The notes below the pieces were generated by a model. That model did no database searches. It was not told the origin of the DNA and saw only the letters and a list, made by a program, of their open reading frames with translations. Below are positions 48,101-57,400 of a DNA stretch of 64,000 nucleotides, one piece after another. Each line of letters opens with the position of its first letter. Position 1 is the first letter of the stretch. The stretch covers positions 16,466 to 80,465 of the forward strand of contig NZ_CALMFY010000188.1 in assembly GCF_937863485.1 (NCBI RefSeq), given 5' to 3'. Origin of the DNA: an uncultured Nostoc sp. GTDB taxonomy: Bacteria; Cyanobacteriota; Cyanobacteriia; Cyanobacteriales; Nostocaceae. The position numbers and the translations under genes are program-made.

Positions 48101-49694
48101 CTGGATAAATCAAACAGTAGAGCGAATTTTATCATTCAACCCAAGCAGTGTGCTAGAGATAGGTAGTGGAAGCGGTTTAATGTTATTTCGGATTGCACCC
48201 CATTGCCAAAAATATTGTGCCACGGATCTATCAGCCAAAGCTCTGGCTAATCTGCACTATCAATTGACTTTGTTAGAGCCAGAAATACCGGGTGTTACTC
48301 TCATTCAAAGAGGAGCAAACGACTTTAAGGATGTAGCAGCCCATAGTTTAAAAACATTATTAATAGTTTCAGTAGTTCAATACTTTCCCAGCATTGACTA
48401 TCTGTTGGACGTATTAGAAAAAGCAGTGAATGCAGTCGAACCAGGTGGTTGTATCTTCTTAGGAGATATTCGCAGTTTGTCAGTTTTGGAACATTTTCAT
48501 GTTTCAGTCCAATTTCACCGAGCAGCAAACTCTGTCTCAAAAACAGAGTTAAAACAGCGTGTCCAAAAGCAAGTATTTGAGGAAAAACAACTGGTTATTG
48601 ATCCTGCATTTTTCACTGCCTTAAAACAGTATTTACCGAAAATTAGCCATGTAGAAATTTTGCTAGAACGCGGTTACTACCAAAATGAATTAAATAAATT
48701 TCGCTACGATGTCATTCTGCATATAGGACATGAAGTTAATCAGAAAATAGATGTGCCTTGCTTAGACTGGCACAAAAAGCAGTTAACACTGGCAATTGTG
48801 AAGCGATCGCTAATAGAAAACCAACCGGAAATTTTAGCGATCGCTTCTGTTCCAAATGCCCGTGTCGCCGCCGAACACCAGATTTTGCAGTGGTTAGCAT
48901 CCTCTGAAGGGCCGGAAACTGTCGGTGAAATGAGACAAGCTTGGCAAAAAATTTTGACAAATCCTGGAGTTGAGCCAGAAGATTTTTGGACATTAGCTGA
49001 AGAATTAGCTTACTCTATCGACATTACTTGGTCAGATTCTGGTGCGGAGGGTTGTTACGATGTAGTCTTCCGGCGATGTCCAGCAAATGGGTACTCCAAA
49101 AACACAACTCAAACTACCAGAAATCGCCCTTGGAGAACCTACGCCAACAACCCCTTACAAGGGCAGTTTGCTCATGAGTTGGTGCCTCAACTCCGCGATT
49201 TCCTCAAGCAAAAACTGCCAGTTTACATGATTCCCTCGGCTTTCATATTACTTTCGGCACTGCCGCTTTTGCCTAATGGTAAGATAGACCGCCGCAGTTT
49301 AACTATACCCGAATCAGTAACAACTGAGTTAGAAGAAACTTTTGTGCCTCCCCGTACAGATGTCGAAGAAATTTTAGCGGGAATTTGGGCGAAAATTCTC
49401 CGTGTTGAGCGAGTTGGTATTCACGACAATTTTTTTGACTTAGGCGGACACTCATTGTTAGCTACTCAAGTTATCTCCCGCATTCGGGAAACTTTTAAAT
49501 TAGACTTACCTCTGCGTTGTTTATTTGAGTCGCCCACAGTAGCGGAATTATCCCCAAGGCTAATTGCCCATGAAGTTAAACCAGGAATGACGGCAAAGAT
49601 AGCACAAATCGTAAAACAGTTAGAGGGTATGTCAGCCGAAGAGGCAAAACAAGCACTTGAGAACCGGAAAGCAACTAAACAAGTGAGCGCATGA
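45171..49694 (+). CDS. NRPS: C-A(Orn/Dab-like)-NMT-PCP
   Basis: This is a 1507-residue protein. It has a D-donor-type condensation domain at about 1-430 (HHIILDG). The adenylation domain has a pocket I read as D-V-G-E-L-C-S-I-D-K, close to the Orn and Dab codes (D-V-G-E-I-G/S-S-I-D-K), so a basic amino acid is expected. An N-methyltransferase is inserted after RLVAYVVQ at about 925-1310 (VLEIGSGSG). PCP Ser1428 (GGHSLL) is followed by a helical tail (LEGMSAEEAKQAL) of the docking type. There is no epimerase. No N-hydroxylase or acylase for Orn is present in the operon, so a hydroxamate from this residue is not supported. The stop overlaps the next ATG (ATGA). Confidence 0.92.
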   Translation: MNTANIENIYELSPVQQGILFHSLYESESGAYFVQISYGLRGMLNIEAFERAWERVVAHHSPLRTSFHWEGLDKPLQVVNKKVQLPLEKLDWRGINPEEQQEKFQAFLLSDRQLGFNLSDESLLRLTLIRLDNQHYHFVWSSHHIILDGWSGALVFKDFALLYEAFCRGEEITLPFVGRFSGYIAWLQQQDLSQAEAFWRQALQGFRAPTFLTNLEVKSLSAPAEKYFEQNFKLSPATTTSLKSWAKQHQLTLNTIVQGAWALLLSRYSGEDEVMYGVTVSGRPVDLATAESMVGIFINTLPLRVKFDAEMFLLPWLEQIQCQLIEIRQYEYTPLVEIQGWSEIPRGLPLFESIVVFENYPVDQALSDWQKNLEIHNISSFNYTNYPLSIGATPGSELKLSITYDCDRFDAGTITRMIGHFQILLEAMGTNPTVRLQELPLLTASEKHQLLVEWNQTQAEYPQNQCIHQLFEAQVEKTPDAIAVVFAEQSLTYQQLNQRANQLAHYLQKLGVGAEVLVGIGIERSLDIAIAVLAVLKAGAAYVPLDPDQPAQRLTFMIKDADCQVLLTQKHLVDALTAYQSQVVCLDADWALISQESELNLLSNTVTAENLAYIIYTSGSTGQAKGVMVQHSSLVNAYHGWEQAYQLQAITCHLQMANFSFDVFAGDLIRALCSGAKLVICPRDFLLEPDTLYALMRQQKVECAEFVPAVFRNLVHYLEENQKCLDFMRLLICGSDSWYGGEYQKFKGFLGEQTWLINSYGLTEATIDSSYFGSATENLLTEQLVPIGRPFANTQLYILDPLLQPVPIGVCGELYIGGVSLARGYHNRPELTNEKFISNPFNSQPGARLYKTGDLARYLPDGNIALVGRADHQVKIRGFRIELGEIEAVLTQNPAVEKTVVISREDEPGNKRLVAYVVQKPPSDAANEFSNEQLTQWEDVFDDLYQEVAAKETLKFDIKGWNSSYTGQPIPELEVSDWINQTVERILSFNPSSVLEIGSGSGLMLFRIAPHCQKYCATDLSAKALANLHYQLTLLEPEIPGVTLIQRGANDFKDVAAHSLKTLLIVSVVQYFPSIDYLLDVLEKAVNAVEPGGCIFLGDIRSLSVLEHFHVSVQFHRAANSVSKTELKQRVQKQVFEEKQLVIDPAFFTALKQYLPKISHVEILLERGYYQNELNKFRYDVILHIGHEVNQKIDVPCLDWHKKQLTLAIVKRSLIENQPEILAIASVPNARVAAEHQILQWLASSEGPETVGEMRQAWQKILTNPGVEPEDFWTLAEELAYSIDITWSDSGAEGCYDVVFRRCPANGYSKNTTQTTRNRPWRTYANNPLQGQFAHELVPQLRDFLKQKLPVYMIPSAFILLSALPLLPNGKIDRRSLTIPESVTTELEETFVPPRTDVEEILAGIWAKILRVERVGIHDNFFDLGGHSLLATQVISRIRETFKLDLPLRCLFESPTVAELSPRLIAHEVKPGMTAKIAQIVKQLEGMSAEEAKQALENRKATKQVSA

Positions 49695-52600
49695 TGGATA
49701 CACAAAAACTAGAACTACTTGCTTATTTGCTAGAAGAGGAAGGAATCGCATCTCCCAAAATGCCGACGATTTCTCCAAGGGAGAGTTCGGATAATTTGCC
49801 ACTATCTTTTGCACAACAACGTTTGTGGTTTCTCAATCAGTTAGAACCAGACAGCCCTTTTTATAACATTTTTGCTGCCTTAAGCCTGAATGGTGTACTT
49901 AATGTCGCCGCACTGGAACAGAGCTTTAACGAAATCATCCAGCGTCACGAGATTTTACGAACTACATTTAATGTTGTCAATGGAGAACCAATTCAGATAA
50001 TTAATCCCCAACAAAAGCTCACCATTAAGTTAATTGACCTGACAGCCTTACCAGCCCAAAAGCGAGAAACTGAGGCACTACAGTTAGTAAATAAGGAAGC
50101 TGGGCAACCTTTTGATTTAGCAACTGGGCTATTAGTCAGAAGTACCTTGCTATGTCTGGACGAAGCAGAACATATTTTACTGTTTACCATGCACCACATT
50201 GTCAGTGATGGTTGGTCAACAGACATATTGGTGCGTGAAGTAGCAACTCTTTACGAATGTTACTGTAACGGTAAGCCTTCTCCACTACCAGAATTGCCCA
50301 TCCATTACGCAGACTATGCTCTTTGGCAGCGAAAATCGTTACAAGGTGAAATGCTGGCAACTCAAATAGACTACTGGAAACAGCAATTAGGAGACAGTCT
50401 GCCAGTTTTAGAGTTACCCACTGACCGACCTCGACCCCATGTCCAAAGTTACCAAGGGGCAGTGCAATCTTTCCAGTTACCGAAAGATGTGACTGTTGCC
50501 CTAAAAACTTTGAGTCAGCAGGAAGGCTGTACTTTGTTTATGACTCTTTTGGCAGGTTTCAAAGTTCTGCTATATCGTTACACGGGTACTAGGGATATTG
50601 TAGTTGGTTCACCAATTGCTAATCGCGATCACACAGAGTTAGAAGGGTTAATTGGATTTTTTGTCAATACATTAGTGTTGCTAACTAACTTATCAGATAA
50701 TCCCACCTTCCGAGAACTGCTATGTAGGGTGCGCGAAGTTACTTTAGGAGCCTACGACCACCAAGATTTACCTTTCGATTTGTTGGTAGAAGAACTGAAG
50801 CCTCAGCGTGACTTGAGCCATACACCACTGTTCCAAGTTATGTTTGTTCTCCAGAATGCCCCCATGTCGACTATGGAGTTATCAGGCTTAACCTTACAGG
50901 CTTTGCAAAGTGAATCTACCACCGCCAAGTTTGATTTAACTTTATTGATGGAGGAAACAGATTCAGGAATCAGGGGTGCATTAGAATACAACACTGATTT
51001 ATTTGATGCTGCTACTATTGCCCGGATGGCAGAGCATTTACAGAGGTTACTTGCAGGTATTGTAGCTAATCCTGAACAACAAATAGCACAACTGCCCTTA
51101 CTAACGGCAAATGAGCAGCATCAGTTGTTGGCGTGGAATCACACTCAGGCAGAGTATACGTTAAATAAGTGTATTTATGAGTTATTCGAGGAGCAGGTAG
51201 AAAAAACACCGGATGCAGTCGCAGTAGTCTTTGCAGACCGACAATTAACCTACCAAGAGTTAAATACCAAAGCGAATCAACTCACCCACTATTTGCAAAA
51301 GTTAAATGTAAGTTCTGATACTTTAGTCGGTATTTGCATTGAACGTTCTTTAGAAATGGTTGTAGGACTTTTGGGTATTCTCAAAGCAGGTGGGGCTTAT
51401 GTACCACTTGACCCCGCTTACCCTGCTGAACGCTTGGCATTTATGCTTGCTGATGCAGATGTATCAGTGTTACTCACTCAGAAACATTTACAAGATGGAC
51501 TACCGCAAACATCAGCGCAAATAGTCTGTTTAGACCAAGATTGGGACACTGTCGCCCAACACAGCAACGACAACCCAAACAGCGCAGTGCAACCGGAAAA
51601 CTTAGCGTATGTGATTTACACATCTGGTTCCACAGGACAACCCAAAGGTGTGATGATTCCTCACCGCGCCCTCTGTAATCATATGCTGTGGATGCAATCA
51701 GAATTTCCTCTCACAACGTCAGATCGGGTGTTGCAAAAAACACCGTTTAGCTTTGATGCTTCGGTTTGGGAGTTTTATGCACCTTTGTTAACAGGTGGAC
51801 GGTTGATTGTAGCTCAACCCGGTGGACATCAGGATAATGCTTATCTTTTAGACTTAATTGCACAACAACAAGTCAGCATTGTGCAATTCGTACCTTCACA
51901 GTTGCGATCGCTCTTAACAGAACAAAAAATATACAACTGTCACAGCTGGCGCCGAGTATTTTGTGGCGGGGAAGCGTTAGCAATTGACCTACAAACAAGC
52001 TTTTTTAGCATTTTGCCCAATGTTGAACTCTGTAACTTATACGGTCCAACTGAGGCGACAATTGATACAGTATATTGGCGATGTCAGCCGGAAGATGAGC
52101 AGAGGGTGGTACCAATTGGAAAGGCGATCGCTAATACTCAAATATATCTCTTAGATTCTTATCTCCAACCTGTCCCTATTGGTGTACCTGGTGAAATATA
52201 CATTGGTGGCGCAGGTTTAGCGCGGGGTTATCTCAACCGCCCCGATTTGACAGCTGAAAAATTTATAGCAAATCCCTTTCTTTCTGGTACAAAGTTATAT
52301 AAAACAGGTGATTTAGCTCGTTATCGTCCAGATGGGACTATAGAATTTATTGACCGTTTTGATGGACAAGTCAAGTTAAGAGGCTTGCGGATTGAACTAG
52401 GAGAAATAGAAACCCAACTAACCCAGTACTTACAAATCAAACAAGCTGTAGTTTTAGTTCGGGAAGATATACCCGGAGAAAAACGCATAGTGGCTTATAT
52501 TGTTCCCAGTCAGGAACAGTCACCTACAGTCAGTGAACTGCGGAGTTTCTTGAAAAACAATCTCCCTGACTATATGGTGCCATCAGTTTTTATCACTTTA

Positions 52601-54346
52601 AATACCCTCCCATTCTTACCAAATGGCAAGTTAGACCGAAAAGCACTACCAGCACCAGATACCGCTAGACCTGATTTACAAGCTGTTTTTGCTACACCAC
52701 GCACTCCTGTTGAAGAAACCCTCGTGCAAATCTGGTCTGAAGTTCTGCGGCTCGAAAATGTAGGTATTAACGACAACTTTTTTGAGTTAGGTGGAGATTC
52801 TATCCTCAGTTTACAAGTGATTGCTAAAGCTAATCAAGCTGGTTTACAACTAACTCCTAAACAGATATTTGAATATCAAACCATTGGCGATTTAGCATTA
52901 GTAGCAGGTATAAGTAAAAAAATTGTCGATGAACAAGGCATTGTTACAGGTTCTCTGAATCTCACTCCTATTCAACATTGGTTTTTTAAACAGGAATTAC
53001 TTGATTCTCATCATTGGAATCAGTCGGTAATGTTAGAATTAGATTCGAGTTTTAATCCAATTCTCTTAGAGCAGGTTGTACAGCAATTACTTGTTCATCA
53101 CGATGCTTTGCGTTTGCGGTTTGTGCAAACTGAATTCGGTTGGAAATCAAGCATTAATGAACCTGGAAAAAATACACCTTTTGCTATCATTGATTTATCA
53201 AATTTACCTGAGCATGAACAAAGACGAGCAATAGAGGCAAAAGCTAATGCACTCCAAGCCAGCCTCAACTTATCTCAATTATTGCAAGTTGCTTTATTTA
53301 GACTGGGAGAGAATCAAGCTTATAGATTGTTGATTATTATTCATCATCTAGCAGTTGATGGAGTTTCTTGGCGAATTTTACTAGAAGATTGGCAAACAGT
53401 TTATCAACAAATTGTGCAGGGTAAAAAAATCCAACTACCAGCTAAAACCACTTCGGTAAAACAGTGGGTTAAAAAACTTCAAGAATATGCTAATTTAGCA
53501 ACAGTCAAGTCAGAAATTAATTATTGGTTGAGCCAGTCTTACCAAAATATTTCTCCTTTACCTGTTGACTGTCCCAATGGAGAAAATACTGTTGCTTCAG
53601 CTTGTACAGTTTCCGTCAGTCTCTCCCAGGCAGAAACGACATCTTTATTACATGAAGTACCAACAGTTTATCAAACTCAAATCAATGATATTTTGCTAAC
53701 GGCTCTTGTGCAAACTTTTGAACAATGGACTGGTAACAGTTCACTTTTGATTAATTTGGAAGGTCATGGAAGAGAGGACATTTTAGAAAACGTTGATTTA
53801 TCGCGTACTGTTGGCTGGTTTACTACTATCTTTCCAGTAATATTGGATATCACAGCAGCTTTTGGTTTTGGAGAAGCATTAAAAACAGTTAAAGAACAAT
53901 TACGCAGTATTCCTCTTAAAGGTATTAACTATGGCGTACTACGTTATCTCGGTGAACAGTCAATTGCGGAAAAACTCAAAGCTTTACCTCAACCAGAGGT
54001 GACATTTAACTACTTAGGTCAATTTGATCAAGTGATTTCTGAAACTTCAATGTTTCGACCTGCGACGGAATCAACGGGAGCAACCCAAAGTCCGAGAGGA
54101 AAGCGTCACTGTTTGCTAGAGATGAATGGGTTAATTGTTGGGGGACAGTTGCGGCTGGATTGGACTTATAGCAAAGCATTACATCAACCAGCAACAGTGG
54201 AAAAACTAGCTCAAGGATTTATTGAAGCATTGCGATCGCTCATTGTCCACTGTCAGTCACCCAATGTTGGCGGGTTCACTCCTTCTGATTTTCCGCAGAT
54301 GCAATTTAGTCAACAAGAATTAGATGAATTAATGGCTGAAATATAG
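49691..54346 (+). CDS. NRPS: C-A(Gln)-PCP-E
   Basis: This is a 1551-residue protein. The N-terminal helix LELLAYLLEEEGI is a probable docking partner for the preceding protein's tail. The condensation domain at about 38-470 is of the L-donor type (HHIVSDG), in line with the preceding module lacking an epimerase. The adenylation pocket reads D-A-W-Q-F-G-L-I-D-K, which I associate with Gln in cyanobacterial peptides. PCP Ser1037 sits in GGDSI. The epimerization domain at about 1070-1510 has HHLAVDGVSW, LEGHGRED and LSRTVGWFTTIFPV. The end, ELDELMAEI, is COM-like. Predicted output: D-Gln. An 86-nt gap with a Nostoc-type repeat precedes the next gene. Confidence 0.93.
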   Translation: MMDTQKLELLAYLLEEEGIASPKMPTISPRESSDNLPLSFAQQRLWFLNQLEPDSPFYNIFAALSLNGVLNVAALEQSFNEIIQRHEILRTTFNVVNGEPIQIINPQQKLTIKLIDLTALPAQKRETEALQLVNKEAGQPFDLATGLLVRSTLLCLDEAEHILLFTMHHIVSDGWSTDILVREVATLYECYCNGKPSPLPELPIHYADYALWQRKSLQGEMLATQIDYWKQQLGDSLPVLELPTDRPRPHVQSYQGAVQSFQLPKDVTVALKTLSQQEGCTLFMTLLAGFKVLLYRYTGTRDIVVGSPIANRDHTELEGLIGFFVNTLVLLTNLSDNPTFRELLCRVREVTLGAYDHQDLPFDLLVEELKPQRDLSHTPLFQVMFVLQNAPMSTMELSGLTLQALQSESTTAKFDLTLLMEETDSGIRGALEYNTDLFDAATIARMAEHLQRLLAGIVANPEQQIAQLPLLTANEQHQLLAWNHTQAEYTLNKCIYELFEEQVEKTPDAVAVVFADRQLTYQELNTKANQLTHYLQKLNVSSDTLVGICIERSLEMVVGLLGILKAGGAYVPLDPAYPAERLAFMLADADVSVLLTQKHLQDGLPQTSAQIVCLDQDWDTVAQHSNDNPNSAVQPENLAYVIYTSGSTGQPKGVMIPHRALCNHMLWMQSEFPLTTSDRVLQKTPFSFDASVWEFYAPLLTGGRLIVAQPGGHQDNAYLLDLIAQQQVSIVQFVPSQLRSLLTEQKIYNCHSWRRVFCGGEALAIDLQTSFFSILPNVELCNLYGPTEATIDTVYWRCQPEDEQRVVPIGKAIANTQIYLLDSYLQPVPIGVPGEIYIGGAGLARGYLNRPDLTAEKFIANPFLSGTKLYKTGDLARYRPDGTIEFIDRFDGQVKLRGLRIELGEIETQLTQYLQIKQAVVLVREDIPGEKRIVAYIVPSQEQSPTVSELRSFLKNNLPDYMVPSVFITLNTLPFLPNGKLDRKALPAPDTARPDLQAVFATPRTPVEETLVQIWSEVLRLENVGINDNFFELGGDSILSLQVIAKANQAGLQLTPKQIFEYQTIGDLALVAGISKKIVDEQGIVTGSLNLTPIQHWFFKQELLDSHHWNQSVMLELDSSFNPILLEQVVQQLLVHHDALRLRFVQTEFGWKSSINEPGKNTPFAIIDLSNLPEHEQRRAIEAKANALQASLNLSQLLQVALFRLGENQAYRLLIIIHHLAVDGVSWRILLEDWQTVYQQIVQGKKIQLPAKTTSVKQWVKKLQEYANLATVKSEINYWLSQSYQNISPLPVDCPNGENTVASACTVSVSLSQAETTSLLHEVPTVYQTQINDILLTALVQTFEQWTGNSSLLINLEGHGREDILENVDLSRTVGWFTTIFPVILDITAAFGFGEALKTVKEQLRSIPLKGINYGVLRYLGEQSIAEKLKALPQPEVTFNYLGQFDQVISETSMFRPATESTGATQSPRGKRHCLLEMNGLIVGGQLRLDWTYSKALHQPATVEKLAQGFIEALRSLIVHCQSPNVGGFTPSDFPQMQFSQQELDELMAEI

Positions 54347-54357
54347 CTTTTCTCAAC

Positions 54358-54395
54358 GTAGAGTCACGCAAAGGTAACGCGGAGTTACGCAGAGT
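54358..54395. repeat. Nostoc-type interspersed repeat between NRPS genes
   Basis: The segment gtagagtcacgcaaaggtaa, then cgcggagttacgcagag, is a familiar Nostocales intergenic repeat. It sits in the only gap of this size in the later operon, between the Gln module and the reductase module. Confidence 0.5.
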
Positions 54396-54432
54396 TTTTT
54401 AAGAGAATTTGTGAGGAAGAAGGTAACTGTTC

Positions 54433-57400
54433 ATGAATAAAAAGAATATTGAAAATATTTATCCGCTTTCACCTACGCAGCAAGGCATACTCTTTCATAC
54501 TCTCCGCGCCCCAGAATCGGGAGTTTATGTAGTTCAGAGTTGTTATACCTTTAGCAAAAATATTAACATTGCGGCTTTTAAACAAGCTTGGCAACAAGTT
54601 ATCAACCAGCATCATATTTTACGCACTTCTTTCTACTGGAAGCAGTACAAAGAGCCGTTTCAGGTTGTAAATAGAAGTTTGCAGTTACCTTGGCAACAGT
54701 ATAACTGGCAAGAATTATCTGTATCAGAACAGCAAGAAAGGCTAGAAGAATTTTTACAAGCCGACCGTCAGCAAGGATTTGATGTTTCTCAAGCACCCCT
54801 GATGCGCTTGACTTTTATACAGGTAGGCAAAGAAACTTATCATTTTATTTGGAGCAGCCACCACTTAATTTTAGATGGTTGGTCTGGGGCTATAGTACTT
54901 CAGCAAGTATTCCAGGCTTACGAAGCATTATGTAAGGATCAAGTTGTATCGTTAGTGCGCTGTCGTCCTTATGCAGATTATATTGCTTGGCTACAACAGC
55001 AAGACTTATCAAAAGCCGAAGCATTTTGGCGCAATGTTCTGCAAGATTTTACTGCACCTACACAGTTGCGGGTAAATAGTTCTGCAAGTGGTGCAACCGG
55101 ATATGATGAGCAGTCAATCAAGCTATCACCAGCCACAACCGTCGCGCTGCAATCTTTAGCACGACAGCACAAGTTAACTTTAAATAATTTAGTACAGAGT
55201 GCTTGGGCTATACTCCTCAGCCGTTATAGTGGTGAACAAAATATAGTTTTTGGTGCTACTTCTGCTGGTCGTACACCTGCATTAGTGGGTTCAGAATCAA
55301 TGGTGGGACTGTTTATCAACACCTTACCGATGCGGGTGCAGGTTTCTGGGGATGAGTTGTTAATTCCTTGGCTGCAAAAACTCCAGGCGCAACAGGTGGA
55401 AGCGCAGCAGTATGAATACAGCCCCTTGGTGCAAGTCCAAGGATGGAGTGAAGTTTCGAGAAATTTACCTTTGTTCGAGAGTATTTTGGTGTTTGAAAAC
55501 TACCCTGTAGACGCTTCTTTAAAAGCATGGGCTACAGAAATGCAGGTTCATAATGTGCGGTCTATAGAGACGACAAACTATCCCATCACAATTAAAGCAG
55601 GGGTAGCTACAGAATTATCGTTAGAGATTGTGAGCGATCGCTTTCGTTTCAATACAACTACCATCACCCGAATGTTAGGTCATCTGCAAACATTATTAGA
55701 AGGTATGGTTGCCAATCCTCACCAGTTTCTCTGTTCATTACCATTATTGACAGCAGCCGAAATCCACCAACAATTAATAGAGTGGAATAATACGCAAACA
55801 GACTATCCCAAAGATAAGTGCATCCATCAATTATTTGAAGAACAGGTAGAAAAAACACCAGATGCTATTGCAGTAGTCTTTGAAGACCAACAATTAACCT
55901 ATCGAGAACTAAACCAGCGTGCCAATCAGTTAGCGCATTATCTAAGAAAGCTGAATATTAAGGCAGAAGTTCCAGTTGCTATTTGCCTGGAACGTTCCTT
56001 AGAAATGGCGATCGCCATCCTAGCCATCCTCAAAGCTGGAGGTGTCTATGTACCAATAGATCCAACATATCCCTCAGAACGTTTAGCTTGGATGCTGGGG
56101 GATATACAAGCACCAGTATTATTAACTCAAAACAAACTATCAACCAAATTACCCTTACTCTCGGCTAAAGTCGTTTGCTTGGATCAAAAGGAGGAAACTA
56201 TTAGCCAGGAGAGTCATATTAATCTGGTCACTGAAACTACTCCTCAAAATTTAGCTTATGTGATGTACACTTCCGGTTCAACAGGAATACCTAAAGGTGT
56301 GAGCGTCATTCATCAAGGTGTAGTAAGGCTAGTGAAAGAAACCAATTACGCTAACTTGAATGCACAAGAAGTTTTCTTGCAAGCTGCGCCAATTTCCTTC
56401 GATGCATCTACTTTTGAAATTTGGGCTTGCTTGTTAAATGGTGGAAAGTTAGTGTTATTTCCTGGTGAAGCTACAACTTTGTTGACAGAATTAGGAAAAG
56501 TTTTGCAACAATATCATGTTTCAACATTATGGTTGACTGCTAGTTTGTTTCACCTAATGGTAGATGAACAACTGGAGGATCTAAAGCAAGTAAGACAACT
56601 TGTGGCTGGTGGTGATGTTTTATCTGTTACCCATATACAAAAATTTTTAAAAGAATGCCAAGACTGTCAGCTAATTAACGGTTATGGACCAACAGAAAAT
56701 ACGACATTTACCTGTTTTTATCCTATTACTGCTGATAGTCAAATAAAAAATTCTGTTCCTATTGGTCGTCCTATTGCCAATACCCAAACTTATATATTAG
56801 ATAGTAATTTGCAACTCCTTCCTGTTGGTGTTCCAGGAGAATTATATATTGGGGGTGACGGTTTAGCTCGGCATTACTATAACCGTCCAGATTTAACATC
56901 TAGCAAATTTCTACCTAATCCTTACAATCAAATCCTTAGCTCATATATATATAGAACAGGAGATTTAGTCCGCTATTTGGAAGACGGCAATATTGAATTT
57001 TTAGGACGCATTGATCAACAAGTAAAAATTAGAGGTTTTCGTATTGAGTTAGAAGAAATTGAAGCGGTTATTTGTCAACACCCTGCTGTGCGACAAGCAA
57101 TTGTAAATGTACAACAAGATAATAATGGTAATAACCTTTTAGTAGCCTATTTTGTTCCAGAATCAGAATCAACAAATACAGTCAATAACTTACGTTGCTT
57201 TTTACAAAATAAGCTACCTGAATATATGTTACCTACGGGATTTGTGGCATTACAAACATTACCACTAACTAATAATGGCAAAGTTAATCGCAAGCTCTTA
57301 CCAGTATTTGAACAGACTCAGACAGAATTAGAAAAAGTGTATGTAGCACCACGCAATTCCCAAGAAGAACAACTAACACAAATTTGGGCAGAAGTCCTTG

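Noticed and set aside
45171..49694. Hydroxamate formation on the Orn-like residue
   Set aside because: No flavin N-hydroxylase or formyl/acetyl transferase gene is present in the operon.
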